A model generated the notes under the pieces. It was given only the letters and a program-made list of their open reading frames with translations. It made no database searches and had not been told where the DNA came from. Shown piece after piece: positions 11,963-23,329 of a stretch of 64,000 nucleotides of DNA; within the stretch, counting starts at the first letter, position 1, and each line of letters opens with the position of its first letter. This DNA is from Acanthosepion lycidas. Taxonomy: Eukaryota; Mollusca; Cephalopoda; Sepiida; Sepiidae. The stretch covers positions 82,385,656 through 82,449,655 of the forward strand of contig OZ010574.1 in the NCBI GenBank assembly GCA_963932145.1, in the 5' to 3' direction. A program made the position numbers and the translations under genes.

Positions 11963-13282
11963 CAGGTTTCCAAACTTTTTCTTTGGGCCACATTTATGGA
12001 ATGAAAATTTGCTCATGCCTTAGCAAATTTTATGTGATAAAGAGTACATTTAAAAATAATAAAAAAATGACTAATAGTGCACTAAGTATAATGTATAACA
12101 CAAATAACTTATAATATGATTAAAGTACACAAATTTAATGAAAGTTATGAGCTCGTTTTTGACAAATAATCTCCTTTATATTAGGCCTAATTTGAGATAA
12201 ATAAACTCTCATCTCATCAACACAAAGCAGCCTTTCCATTTTTTGGTTTTTGTTATTTGTCAGAACTGAAAATCCTTGTTCCCAGCAGTATGTCATGGCG
12301 AACTGTAGAAGAATGGATAATGCTTTTGAAGAGGCACATGCATATAGTTTCTGGTTGTATATCCAAAAAGAGTCCAATCGTACACTCTTGTGCTTCATTT
12401 TTAAGGTACGATCACTCAAAATATTTGCCAATTCTTTAATGTCAGACCTAAACAGCTTGAATTTGCAGAAGTATATTTAACCCAGTCAAATTTTTCTGTA
12501 GACAATGATGGAGAGTAATCAGATAGGGAGAGAGTTAAAGGGAGTTAACTATAGATTCAAAGTCAGATTCATTGATAGCCCTCTCTCTCTCTCTCCTCTA
12601 ATTTGAAGACTCTAGTTACTATATTCTTAATACTTGATATAGTGCAATAATATTACAATGATAACATCGGTCAATAATTATTTATAAATATTTATACTGT
12701 GACTCATGCAGGCAATAACAATTACAATTAATCCATAATAATATCTTAAATTTGGAAATCATATTTATTTTTGGCATATGAATTTTTTGAAACTGTTCCT
12801 AAATATGTCTGTCAATCATTCTGCCTCACCTGCTATCCTCTTCTGCTGCAGATATGACGTTTGCAGTAGGCCCCCTGGAGGGGGCATGATATAATGTGGC
12901 CTGAGTGCCCAAATAGACATGAGTCACAAGAAACCAACTAACATTTATAATTAAAACAAGCGGACAACAAATGACAAAGTTAAAATTAATACAAATTTGA
13001 TTTACATAGATACAATAGAAGTACTAAAAATCTCAAGAAAAAGAAACTCAGATGCTACATAATATAAAAGGTATAAAAATGTTCACAAAATGTATTCAGC
13101 CTAGGTTTATAACACTGAAGGAACTACGAAGTCATTAGGCTTATTATGAATCTAAGTGAACATTGTGTGGCACTGCAATGAAGAAAAGGTAAAAGTCATG
13201 AAGATATAATGTCTGCCCTTGGTCATGTAGATGAAGTAGCAAAGAGCTAAGATAGTTGCACTGCACTGTTTGGGAACCATTG
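11963..13282 (-). mobile_element. Internally deleted hAT element with 8-bp TSD
   Basis: The left end reads CAGGTTTCCAAACTTTTTC and the reverse complement of the right end reads CAATGGTTCCCAAACAGTGC, an imperfect inverted pair of hAT type (C-A-G/A ... t-C-C-C-A-A-A-C). The 8 bases outside both ends are identical, TTATAGAT (11955-11962 and 13283-13290). hAT transposases make 8-bp TSDs, so both boundaries are firmly placed. The 1,320-bp interior holds only the C-terminal part of the transposase on the minus strand (12141-12520), and the catalytic region is gone. A GCCCCC/GGGGGC hairpin lies at 12874-12889. Outside the right TSD the sequence continues as an RTE fragment. Confidence 0.88.
12141..12520 (-). 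pseudogene. hAT transposase C-terminus (ZBED5/FAM200/SCAND3-like)
   Basis: The frame reads NILSDRTLKMKHKSVRLDSF, then FW, then SKALSILLQFAMTYCWEQGF and SVLT, and ends MRVYLSQIRPNIKEIICQK. This follows the C-terminal hAT dimerisation region of the ZBED5/FAM200/SCAND3-like group (L-D-x-F-W; A-L-x-L-L-L-P-F-x-T-T-Y-L-C-E-x-G-F-S-x-L; R-x-x-L-S-x-I-x-P). A frameshift just upstream separates it from KFDWVKYTSANSS, which matches the preceding F-D-W-V-R block. The invariant C-E of the motif is W-E here. It is a remnant and would not make an active enzyme. Confidence 0.8.
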
Positions 13283-13290
13283 TTATAGAT

Positions 13291-13530
13291 GGAGAGAAGA
13301 ATTGAGGCAACAGAGATGTTGTTCTACTGACAGATGCTGAGAATATGAGGCCCAGAATATATGAGAAACAAGGAAGTTTTAAAGAAAATTGAAACATAAA
13401 AGATACTTTTGCTTAGAACCAGAAAGGGATAACTGAAATTTCTATGACACATAATGAGGAAAGAGAGCTTGAACAATTTGACATTAACAGGACACAGTGA
13501 AGGCAACAACAAGTAACTGCTATACTCCAT
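13291..13530 (+). pseudogene. RTE-type RT C-terminal fragment
   Basis: In shifting frames it reads RRIEATEMLFY, QMLRI, then KFL-HIMRKESLNNLTLTGH and SEG. This is the RTE-type C-terminal tail (W-F-Y-R-R-M-L-R-I-P; H-x-M-R-x-E-G-L-E-N-L-I-L-T-G-x-I-E-G-K-R). Several indels and stops are present. Related fragments lie at 14572, 20215, 29905, 39725 and 57960(-). Confidence 0.65.
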
Positions 13531-13740
13531 TGAAATTAGATCGCTTTCTGATTCACTCTGCATTCTGGTTGTGATGTGAATGCCATGAAGGCAGAGAACA
13601 AAATAACAAAAGTTGTTTTCTGCACATTAGACTCCACGCATCACATCTGGTCTATGAAGCAAACTCTGGCAGTGGCTAATTGCAAACATTCCTGCCAGAG
13701 ATAGAGATGCCCCTGAGAACTACCAGACCTGCTTAAAATC

Positions 13741-14520
13741 AGGTCACTGAAAATAACACCAGCAATGGACTGGCATGCCGCCAACAGTCATGCAGGGTGC
13801 TGCTACTGCTGCTGGAATGACCACTGCCACCACTGTCATCTCTCAACATGACTACACCTCTCAACAACCATTACTACTCACAGGCCTGACTAACCATCTC
13901 ACCTATCCAGCTTTGTAATGATAACGTCTCGACCTTGTCACCTCGCCAAACACCTGCCACGAGCAGCTGACTATCCTGCTTTGATTCCACTCAGCTATAA
14001 GCCATCATCATTGCCAACACTGTCACTTCGGCAAAGCCAACTCTGCAGGCAGCAAATCTAACTCTGCTAGCATGTAATCCACTTGACCCAACACCACAAC
14101 ACCAATCTGACTACATCACTAGACAACCCATCACTGTAACCTCAGTCTACTTGTTTCCAAGGCATTCCCTTTTCAGTTGCCACCGCACTCCTGTTCAATA
14201 GAACAGGCACACCAACCACACCAATCCGACGACACCTTGTTGCTTAGGCAACACACCACTGTCACCTCACCCTACTTGCATATCAACTATGCCAGTCCAA
14301 TGTCATCCCCATTCCATAGAACAGTCCTACAAACCAATGAAAACGGCCTACCACTGTGACCTCAATCCACCAAACATGCACCGACCACATCCTGTGACCT
14401 CACACCAAACCCACACAACTCCCTTTGTTACTCTTTCACCCAGTCACCATCCTGATGATTGGCCACTGAAACAGACATTCCACCTTTCTTTCAACATACT
14501 AACATTAAACGTTGTTCAAA
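13741..14520 (+). repeat. C/A-rich strand-asymmetric degenerate repeat tract
   Basis: For about 780 bp the plus strand is rich in C and A and poor in G, unlike its flanks. A motif of the type CACCACTGTCACCTCA-CCTACTTG recurs with changes near 13830, 14015, 14129, 14260, 14350 and 14395, and TTCAATAGAACAG/TTCCATAGAACAG recurs near 14195 and 14320. Spacing is irregular (roughly 90-190 bp), so this is a decayed tandem or composite repeat. No coding potential was recognised. Confidence 0.5.
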
Positions 14521-14571
14521 TTTAATCCTTGTTATTCTTTTTTCTCACTACTAAATGCTTAATATAACATA

Positions 14572-14960
14572 ACCTGTTTAACAAGCTTGTGCAAATGGAT
14601 GGCAGAATAGGCTGTGGAAATGATAGGAGACAAATGTTGTTTAGAGCTACAAAAGACATGAGTTTGCTGTGAGCCATGATCGCCCATGGTGTGTAAAAGA
14701 TTAAGCTCAGTTAAGAATACCATAAGCAGAACATGTAAGTGACAAAGAAGCCTTAAGAATATATGAACTACACAGAAATAGGTGTTAGCAATCAGAAAGA
14801 GACAGATGAAATTTTTGTGACACAATGAGGAAAGAGGGTTTGGAGAATCTAACACTCACATAGCATATTGAAAGAAATAGAAACCTTGGAGGACAGCAAC
14901 TAAACTACTTAATGAGCTGGAGGGGATAAATGAGAGAATAAGGACAAGGAGGTAAAAGTT
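14572..14960 (+). pseudogene. Rearranged RTE C-terminal fragments
   Basis: Two pieces of the same RTE tail lie in swapped order. 14572-14690 carries the end of the gene (equivalents of W-M-A-E-Q, L-L-R-A-T-K-D and A-M-I-A-H-V). 14700-14960 then carries the part that should precede it (S-D-K-E-A-L-R-I; MRKEGLENLTLT). This fits two adjacent copies with an internal deletion, or a partial tandem duplication. Numerous stops are present. Confidence 0.6.
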
Positions 14961-15931
14961 TAGTTCAAACAAGGAAAGTAAGGAAATTTTGGTAGGCTAA
15001 CATTATCTATATTCTGAAAGGATATGGAATATAAAAGAAGCAGCAGCAGCTCAGGAATCAATGTAACATTGATTTAATGTTTCTAATTTTAATTTTGAAA
15101 TGTTCATAGTTATGGAGAAAACCAAATCTAATTGTCATTGGTACATAGCAGCTTTCTCCCATTTATTTTCACTACTGGGAACCTCAAGGAAGCAATCTTC
15201 ACTCCTAAAGCTGAATAACTGTTTAGTGTGTACTAAATACAGGTGAAACAGGAAATGACTTTGATTTATAGATATCTTTTTTTCTCAAGCAGTACATCTC
15301 AGTTACATGGAAGTGTGAAGTTTATTGTCAGATGCACAAGAGCTGCTAACAAAAGAGGCCTAGTTTAGCTCCAAAAAGAAAAGAAAGTTCTTTTTGCTTG
15401 ACTGTTTTTATTCTTTCTTCTCGGATGAGACATTTCCATTTTCTCTCGGATCTTTGATGTTCAATTACTTTATTAAATTTTCATTATGCTTTTTACTATG
15501 AGAAAGTTGACACCTGAACTGTAAGACTTGAGGCATGTCCCCTGGTTTCATCACGTCATCACTAATGTACTCTATAACACAAACTTGTTAGCAAAAAATT
15601 CACTAGATATCTGAAGCACATTTAGTGACTGAATTATTGTTGATTATGATGATATTAATTTCCTCAGTTAAGCCATATTGTAAGACTGCATCCAATGAAC
15701 TGTCTTCATTATTAGCCACTTTGAAATATTTTAATATCGGATTTAAATATCATATGAAGAAGGAGAAATATGTTGAAATTAAGTGTCAAAAAGAAGATAT
15801 TAGTTAATTACATTAGGGTGGCCATGTAAGAGAAATTACAGCAGCCTTTTTTGTTCCTGAGTTAATTTCAAAATGTCAGTGCTTCCTCTTGTTATATTTC
15901 ATTTTTGTAACATGAAAATCTATTTAGTGTT
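14961..15931. other. No recognisable feature
   Basis: AT-rich; a short CAG run near 15042. No supported gene. Confidence 0.6.
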
Positions 15932-16475
15932 TTTTTTAATCAAGAAAGCCAATAAGATTCAAGGGGTTACTGAGTGTTAGAGAATATGATAAAAAGAAAA
16001 AACATTATTAAGGAGAGAGAACAGTAAAATAACTGAATTAAGAAAACAGAAAATAACAATTGACATTGCATTTAAATTTTTCATGATCAACATTAACTGG
16101 AAAACAAGAAAGAGAGTTCCATAAGTGAGAAGTGTGAGAGAAGAAACTGTTAGCATAGAACTTAGTTACATCAAGCCACTCAAACTGTAAAATGGCAAAA
16201 ACTTGCCACCAATCTAGGACTGCGCTTAAATTCATAAAGTCTAAGTACTAATGTAGAATGTTCATCAGAATAATTACCATGAAAATATTTACAGAAAAGG
16301 GACAGGAAAGCTATATTATGGCAGTGGGAAAGTGACTGGTAGATCAGGACTAATTTACATTGTAGCTTCTTTGGATTTTATCAAAAATTCTTTAAATACA
16401 TAGCAGAAGCACCAGACCAGATGTGGCAACAATATTCAATACATGAATGAATGGTAGACATATAAATGTGTAAGA
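15932..16475 (-). pseudogene. LINE-A fragment
   Basis: Minus-strand blocks include FAILQFEWLDV and SFFSHTSHLWNSL, with NVDHEKFKCNVNCYF near the C-terminus, and upstream DNA matching the S-H-R-H-D-x-A-S-L-C region. The 3' end is recognisable (T-run, AATCAAGAAAGCC) but has lost about 15 bp of the GGTGAAAT terminus. Same family as 33840-37353. Confidence 0.75.
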
Positions 16476-17091
16476 TAGTTTCTGGCAAGAAATGTTGTCT
16501 AGCACACCACAGTGAACCAACTTTCCATGTAACAGACCTGGCAACTGATTCAGTATAATCCTTGCACTTCAGGCCAGAGGGATATCTTTGCCTGTAAAGT
16601 TCTAATGAGTAACTTTAGATTTCTTGATTTAATGAATCATTGTGGTCCAATTGGAGATCTACAATAATTATTGACAGTATGTCATCTGCTACTTAAATCA
16701 AAGATCAAGTCTCTTAAATTGAGAACTTCTAAAGATTCTTTCAGTAATTATTGTTTTTATTCTTCTTCTTGTGTGTTGTTCTCCAGATCAGAAAAACAGT
16801 TGATCATGAATTTTGATTTGTGTATTTCATGACAGCTTTCCATGTATTTTTTTGTTTTTTTTTTTTAGTTTTTAAGTTTGTTTGATTTTTTTTTTTACAT
16901 ATTTTGAAACAGCTTTTTATGGCTGACTTTAATCTTCTTTTATGTTCCATGTTCCTCCATCATAAATGACACACAGCCTTTGCCATAACGGTCTTTTCCT
17001 TGATGTGCCATGTGAGAGTTAAGTTTTTCCAGCCCTCCATCTTCATTTTTCTTACTGACTTTAATATCTGGTAACCAATCTTACTTATATA

Positions 17092-17135
<44 letters not shown>

Positions 17136-17969
17136 GGGTGATTGACTCACAAACCTGTCGAACACTAATTCTATGTGCCAATCACTGAGCTAATTCTTCA
17201 ACTGATAGATTCTAGAAAATTTAGCTATGCATGTTGACTACAGAATTCTATTGAAGAAAATGTTTTAACAGAACAATTCAGAAATATTTCTGCTCCAACC
17301 TTGCACAAGCTGAATTTAATTGGGAAAATGATGAAAGAATCATTCTGGAACCCTTCTATCCTGGCTGTTTTATTTGAGAGCAACTTTTAATGTATTGTCC
17401 ATCAGTTTGGGAAAAATATGAAGACGTGCTTTTTAAGTTCCAGAGGCCTTGCAAGTTTCTGCATTTTCCATTCATCTACATTTATGAAGACATTGAATAT
17501 GAAATTTATTTTAATAAAAAAAATGTTGGGGTGGAAGTAGGGAATATTTTCATAGACTGTTGAATGAATGCATATTTAAAAAATAAGATGTATGTTTGTA
17601 AATGTCCATATTTATATGAAAGCATCCTTGTCAACAGAAGCAATCATGTTTTCATTTTCTGTTTTTTTTTTTTATTACTTAACAATGAAAGGTTTTGGAG
17701 AATATGATTTTTGTTGATTTATCTTAAATGTTTTATTTTCATGAGCTCATGGTTAAAATATCATTGATTCATACACACATACAACTGTGCATAGTGATCC
17801 TTGCTGTAGAGCAGTGTTTTGCAAGCTGATTTTAATGATGATTAGTTCAATTTTAAAATTTAAAATTTCCTTGTTATAAATAAAATCTATGGATATATTA
17901 TGTGTTTTTATACAAATATATTTATATATGATAATGTTTAATTTGTACTTTTTCTTATGTATATATTTA
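16476..17969. other. No gene; one microsatellite
   Basis: AT-rich sequence with T runs near 16850 and 17665 and an (AT)n run listed separately. GTGTTTTGCAAGCTG near 17816 weakly resembles a hAT terminus but has no partner. Confidence 0.55.
17095..17132. repeat. (AT)n microsatellite
   Basis: Uninterrupted AT dinucleotide run of 38 bp. Confidence 0.95.
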
Positions 17970-18395
17970 GTTTTTTATCTTTTCACTCCAGGCAAGGCAA
18001 TAAAGCCACTAAGACACAAGGGGTTACTGAATGTGAAAGAATGAGAAAGATGATTATTAAGGTGAGAGAACAATAAAATAACAGGAATTATGGCGACAGA
18101 AGATAATGATTAACATTGCACATTTCAATTTTTAAAGATCAAATTTGACTGGAAATCAAATGGCTAGAAGAGAGCTCAACAAGGAAGAAGTGCAAGAGAA
18201 GAAACTGTTAGCATAGAACTTACAGTTATATATCTAACTATTTCAACTGTAAAATGATGAGACCTAGCCTCCAATCTAGTACTGCACTTAAATTTGAAAA
18301 GTCAAGGTACCAAAAAGGAAACTTCATCAGAACAATTACCATCAAACTATATATAGAAAAGGGACAGGGATGCTACATTACAATGGCTGGAATAA
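17970..18395 (-). pseudogene. LINE-A fragment with 3' end
   Basis: It begins (minus-strand 3' end) with a T run and TCTTTTCACTCCAGGCAAGG, the reverse complement of the GCTTGGGGTGAAA terminus. It then carries the shared 3' UTR (GCCACTAAGACACAAGGGG; GAAACTGTTAGCATAGAACT) and the C-terminal coding region. Frames are broken. Confidence 0.75.
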
Positions 18396-19254
18396 TATAT
18401 AATTATAATATATATAATAATTATAAAATATATAGGTTCAGCATTTGTTCATGATGATAAGTACACATATATAACAGAAATGCACAAACAAAATATCTCA
18501 TTAAAACTAATGGATGACATGATCATATATACAAAGTGTGTCAATTTAATTCATGGTATGACAATAGCGTTTCCCTTGTGTTATAAGTCAGGCTGACATC
18601 AGTACTCATGTATATCTTGACATGTTTCAACTTTTATTTTTGTGAGATGCAGAGCTGATGAGTCATTCATTGCCAGGCAGTAGAGGAAGTTATATGTGTT
18701 CATGATATACTGTTGGTAGAAAATAGATAAAAGTTCTTGTGAAACACTGCTGTGAAAAATGGCTGATGGTGAATAAAACTCGATTTTAATTTTTAATGTG
18801 AAAATATTTAAAATTCAAAATCTTCACATGAATCATATAGAAAGGTACACTGAAATGTCAAAGGAAATCACGTTCAAATGCTACTTATTGAAAAATGCTA
18901 CAAATTATTATTATTATTTCAGCTCCTCAAACGACTCAACACCTCATGATGTCTGTCAGTTTTATGCTTCAATGTGATCTTCAAACCTATTGCCACTACT
19001 TCCTTAGCAGTTAAACAGCAATAATTACACTTTGAAAACAAAATAAACTCCTGAATAAAAGGTCAGCACTCATTTCTAAATGAAGATATAAAAAGTCCTT
19101 CTGTGCTGCCTAAAACACATAATAACCAAAAAAACTAAATAAAATCCTGTAGCCTAGCCCTTATAAACTTCATTCCAAATAGCAAAACATGAAATCAAAG
19201 AAAAATACAGCAAATAAAAAATATAAATAAAGGCATAATATAAATAAACAAAAT

Positions 19255-19259
<5 letters not shown>

Positions 19260-19303
<44 letters not shown>
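19260..19303. repeat. (AT)n microsatellite
   Basis: Uninterrupted AT run of about 44 bp. Confidence 0.95.
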
Positions 19304-19307
<4 letters not shown>

Positions 19308-19493
19308 AATTGCTAGCAGTTAATATATTTCAACCTTGAACATGGCTAAATGTATATTCAGACAGTATTTATATAAGTTATCATCTGAAAAGAAAAAAAT
19401 TATTAGATCACATGAGAAATTGTATAAAAAACTAAATCATAGCACCTTGTTCGTTGTATTCAATGAAATGTGCATGAAAGAAGGATTGCTGCC

Positions 19494-19519
19494 TATATAT
19501 ATATATATATATATATATA
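19494..19519. repeat. (AT)n microsatellite
   Basis: AT run of about 26 bp. Confidence 0.9.
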
Positions 19520-20214
19520 GTCATCCACAGACAGACTGTTTTGCTGTTTCACAGCTCATCAGTGTGGCTAGATATATACAATGTAGACACTGGAACAAGG
19601 AATGCAATATTTATGATCAGAATGTTATCGGAACAAGCAATGCAAATGAATGTATACTTAGGTTTCATAGATTATTGCAAAAACATTTGATAAGACACAA
19701 GACAAAAGTCTGGATTTACTTGGGAAAGACATTGAAATGAATATATGCTGATATTAATGCACCTGATGGAAAGAAAATGAATAAAGCAAGTACATAAAAA
19801 CAGAAAGGGACATAATATAAGGAACATCTTCTCACTGGATTTATTTAACCATTGCAGTGAAGAAATCCTAAGAAAAATAGAAGTCCTATCAGGATTAATT
19901 ATTAGTTGACACAGTCTTTGCAGCATAAGCTACACAAATGGCACAGTGTCCATGGCAAACACTGAAAGAAAACTGTAGGATCTTCTATAGTAAAAGATAG
20001 CTGGAAGAAAGGATGAACCATCAAATGGTAGAATACAATGTGTATGGTTATTAGCAAAAGAAACAGCCCAGTGTGAGTTATGAATTGGTAACATGAAAAT
20101 CAAGTTCAGAAATTTAAATATGATATTTGTTTTAACAGAGGAAGGAAAATACAGCAATAGAAAGGTGCATTAAAATAGTGAAAGGTGTTAAACGCAGTAT
20201 TAAGAAACAGGAAA

Positions 20215-20535
20215 AATTTGTCAGAAACAAAAAAATGTGTACTGGAAATTCCTCACCAGTGTAGAGGAAGCATGAGGAAACAGATGTGGTTTTACAGAAG
20301 GATGCTGAGAATACCATAGATAGAGCATTTGAGCAAAATCTAAGTTTTAAAGAAAAATAAAGAAAAGAACACTTGTACTTGCAAAGAGATAATTGAAATT
20401 TCTGGTATATATGATGAGTAAAGAAGGCTTGGAGAATTAGACATTCACAGTATGAAGGCAAGAGAGGCAGCATAACAGGCTTCAGTAAATGGGTGACACA
20501 CAAGGACTAGGAGGTATGATAAGGAGATAAACCTT
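20215..20535 (+). pseudogene. RTE-type RT C-terminal fragment
   Basis: It reads MRKQMWFYRRMLRIP, matching the RTE block M-W-F-x-R-R-M-L-R-I-P-W. Degraded equivalents of the G-H-V-M-R-x-E-G-L-E-N and G-K-R-x-R-G-R blocks follow. Same family as 39725-39985. Confidence 0.7.
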
Positions 20536-21189
20536 ACTTAGAGCTACAGACCATAAATCAAGTCAATTTACATTTACATACTTTCTCCAACCACCCAACA
20601 AGCATAATAAGCAATCTAGGGGTCCATATTAGCCTAAAATAAAAGAAAATGAGAAGAGTTGGTTTCCTGTTCCCCAATTGACCAATATACATAGCCCACA
20701 ATATATACATATAGCCTACAAAAAGACTAGTGGCATTTGGTCTGAAAATTGCGCTGAAATGTGAAACTAACAGTTACCATGCAGTGTTGATTTCTTTGTC
20801 TGCACTGCCTGTATCTGTAAATGCTCTCTCTAATGCTGAGAACTCTTCCCACAAAAAACATAGTAAATTTAAAAACATCAACATATATTGTTACATATGC
20901 ACTTCTGAAGATTTTTGTTTTCTGAAGTTATAATAATTTTTACAAACTTTGAAGTTCGATGGCTAATGTTTTCACAGATATTTTACGTCAACACTATCTA
21001 AGTAATTGCACTGTTTTTTTCCAGAAATTGTTGTTCTCTGGCATCCCAAATGGCCAACATTATAATGACAAGCAAAGAAAAGATCCTTTGTCATTTTTAT
21101 TTTTTTGACAAGTTCAGTAAGACAGTTGAAATTGCGTTTCAACATTGTAAAAATAGGAATACATAGAAAAAAAATTTGTGCAGTGATTT
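20536..21189. other. No recognisable feature
   Basis: AT-rich; nothing supported. Confidence 0.6.
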
Positions 21190-21490
21190 GTGAAATCAGT
21201 CAGCCCAGATACAGTTCAGTCAAAGTAGTCAGTCAGTCAGTTATATGCCATGCGTGATACATGCTTAGGCGATCATGTATCTTTCATTACATTACTGACA
21301 AGGCAGATTTTTTTCCTGCAGTAGGTTGCCATTTCTTTCTACAGTAGACCAGTTGCCATCCAAGTCTATAGAACCCAGTCTGTCCTGCTATTTACCCATA
21401 GCTGGAGTGAGAAGAAGAGGATTCATACCTTTCCCCAGGGTATTAGTACATAATTGAATGTAATGGATTTGACTGGAATTCAAAATTGCA
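21190..21490 (-). repeat. tRNA-type SINE, 5'-truncated
   Basis: The reverse complement carries the same body as 10243-10545: AAAGGTATGAATCCTCTTC, CAGCTATGGGTAAATAGCAG, GACTGGGTTCTATAG, GGCAACTGGTCTAC, CTGCAGG and the ATGATCGCCTAAGCATGTAT 3' part. Box A and most of box B are missing. Confidence 0.75.
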
Positions 21491-21528
21491 TCTTCCATGT
21501 TAAAATAGCATGACTTGAAAATATTTTA

Positions 21529-21626
21529 AGGTATTTTAGATAAAAAAGCCTTCAAATTCATTTTTCAGTCAAAGTAGCATGACTTAAAAATGTATATGAA
21601 GTCTTTTTTTTATCTCTAAAATACCT
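21529..21626. repeat. Foldback inverted repeat
   Basis: The arms begin AGGTATTTTAGA and end TCTAAAATACCT. They pair imperfectly over about 35-40 bp each, around a spacer containing AGTAGCATGACTTA. That spacer motif also lies just outside the left arm (AATAGCATGACTTG near 21505). It may be a small MITE. Confidence 0.55.
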
Positions 21627-23109
21627 GGTGTCAAAATGTGAGGGCTAAAATATATTGTCAAAATATGGACATCAAAAATATCCAATTCTGTATAATAACA
21701 GTATCTTTTAAGCAAATTTCTTAGCCTAGTGGCTTCTCTTCTAAATGTTGAGTTTATATTTACTTATTTAGAGGCATCTGCAATAGCTGACAATTTTGCA
21801 AATTTTTTGAAGCAAATTCAGTCTTTATTTGGTGTGCTACTATTATTGACTGATATGAGGTTAATTTGACCAGGTGTAGTGAGTTTGAAATAAAAATAAC
21901 TCCCTTCAAATTTGGAGGACTGAGGAAGAAAAGGAAAAGGAATTTGCAAGCATTTGTGAAATTTTCTTTGGACCAATAAAAACCTTACCTTCACAGAAAT
22001 TAGCTGGTCAGCCATGAAGAAAAAAACATGGAAGTAGCAAGCATATGCAAAACTCATTTTGATATAAAATGAGGAGCAAAAATAAATTAAAAAGAGTGTC
22101 TGAAGTCATGTGAAAGGTTTCATTTCTGTCTGTTCATTGCGATCAGTGTTGAACTTCTTTCCAGTGTAAAATTATAATAATTATTATCAGCCTCTAACCA
22201 AGAATTTTCTTTCAACAATCCAAGAAAGTTTAGTATTTCAAACTTTCTTCATCTACTTTTGAACGTACTTGAACCATATATTCCTTTGGTGATCAACAAT
22301 CTCTCTTACCATTGTCTTGAACATTTTTGTGTCAGATCATTTAATCTGTTGTATGAACATTTCCTCTTACTGAAAATATGTTAAAATTATGAACTTTCTG
22401 ATTTATTTTCCTAAAATAAATTACTGAAACTATTTTAAGTATTTTTGAATAAATTCCTTAACTTGTTTTGTTAAAATTACCCATGTGTTTCCTCATCATG
22501 TTCATCCTTCATTAAACTTCTTGGCATGGATAAATCAACTGTTCATTTTCTATTTTGGAGAAGAAAAATGTCTGAGTGGAACTTACAAATGTAATAGGGA
22601 TTATCCACACTTGGCAGGTCTCAAACTGCAAATGTCTGTGTTGTGAGACCAAGGAACATAGCTCATAAGAACATATGTCATGGAAATAGTGTAGAGCAGT
22701 GATACGCTTACAGCGTTTTGTCTGTGAGAACAAGGTTGTAGAGATTCTACAATTACACAACTATACAAATAGGTGAATAAAGGAGAATAAAAATTTTTAT
22801 TATTATTAATTATTTTGGTAATTCCATTTTATTTCCTCTTCTCTAAAACTGACTGGAAAAGTTAATTTTTATTAATATATTATAGCAGTTTTTGAATGTA
22901 GAGTGTGTGTTGTTAGTAATGGGGCAGGGAAGGGGAATTAAACTAAAGTGGAGACAGAAATAAAACAGGCCAATGAGCATACATCACATAGGTAAGTTAA
23001 CTTGATGGAAGAAGCTAATGATAAAACAAATGTCAATTACTCTATTTTGGTTGGCATTGCCAATGTTCAACAATATTCCCAAAATCCTGATGCCTAACCA
23101 GTATCAAAA
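21627..23109. other. No recognisable gene
   Basis: AT-rich. A minus-strand ORF at 22512-22760 contains several Cys and His but fits no zinc-finger spacing I know. I leave it unassigned. Confidence 0.5.
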
Positions 23110-23269
23110 TGCCACTCTAAGTCGGCTCATTTCATACGACAGACACACACAAAACTCACCCACATTTTGCCAAATTCTGATGGAAGGAATCATCACCTTT
23201 ACATTCTAATCTTGACTTTAAGCTGATGTTGAAAGTACAAGATCAGTTGGATAGAGTTAAAATTCTCAT
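23110..23269 (-). pseudogene. Possible start of LINE-B ORF2
   Basis: Downstream of the Gag-like ORF1 on the same strand, an ATG at 23269 opens MRILTLSN, then a stop, then SCTFNISLKSRL. Many LINE ORF2 proteins begin with a M-R-I-L-T-L-N-like string at the first endonuclease strand, so this may be the first residues of ORF2. Nothing further is readable and the element appears cut near 23100. Confidence 0.35.
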
Positions 23270-23329
23270 CCTCATAGAATTCCTTCTGTTGTGTCATCCA
23301 TAACACCAATCAAGCCTTGATTGTATTAG

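Larger units (their letters stand above)
18396..20214. other. No gene; two microsatellites
   Basis: AT-rich. The ORF at 19336-19740 runs through an (AT)n repeat that supplies an Ile-Tyr stretch, and I do not regard it as a gene. 19780-20150 may be more RTE-derived sequence, but I could not align it with confidence. Confidence 0.5.

Noticed and set aside
17816-17835. hAT-like end GTGTTTTGCAAGCTG
   Set aside because: No partner end, TSD or coding remnant nearby.
19336-19740. 134-codon ORF
   Set aside because: It runs through an (AT)n microsatellite and matches no family.
22512-22760. Possible Cys/His zinc finger on the minus strand
   Set aside because: Cys and His spacing fits no known finger and the ORF is isolated.
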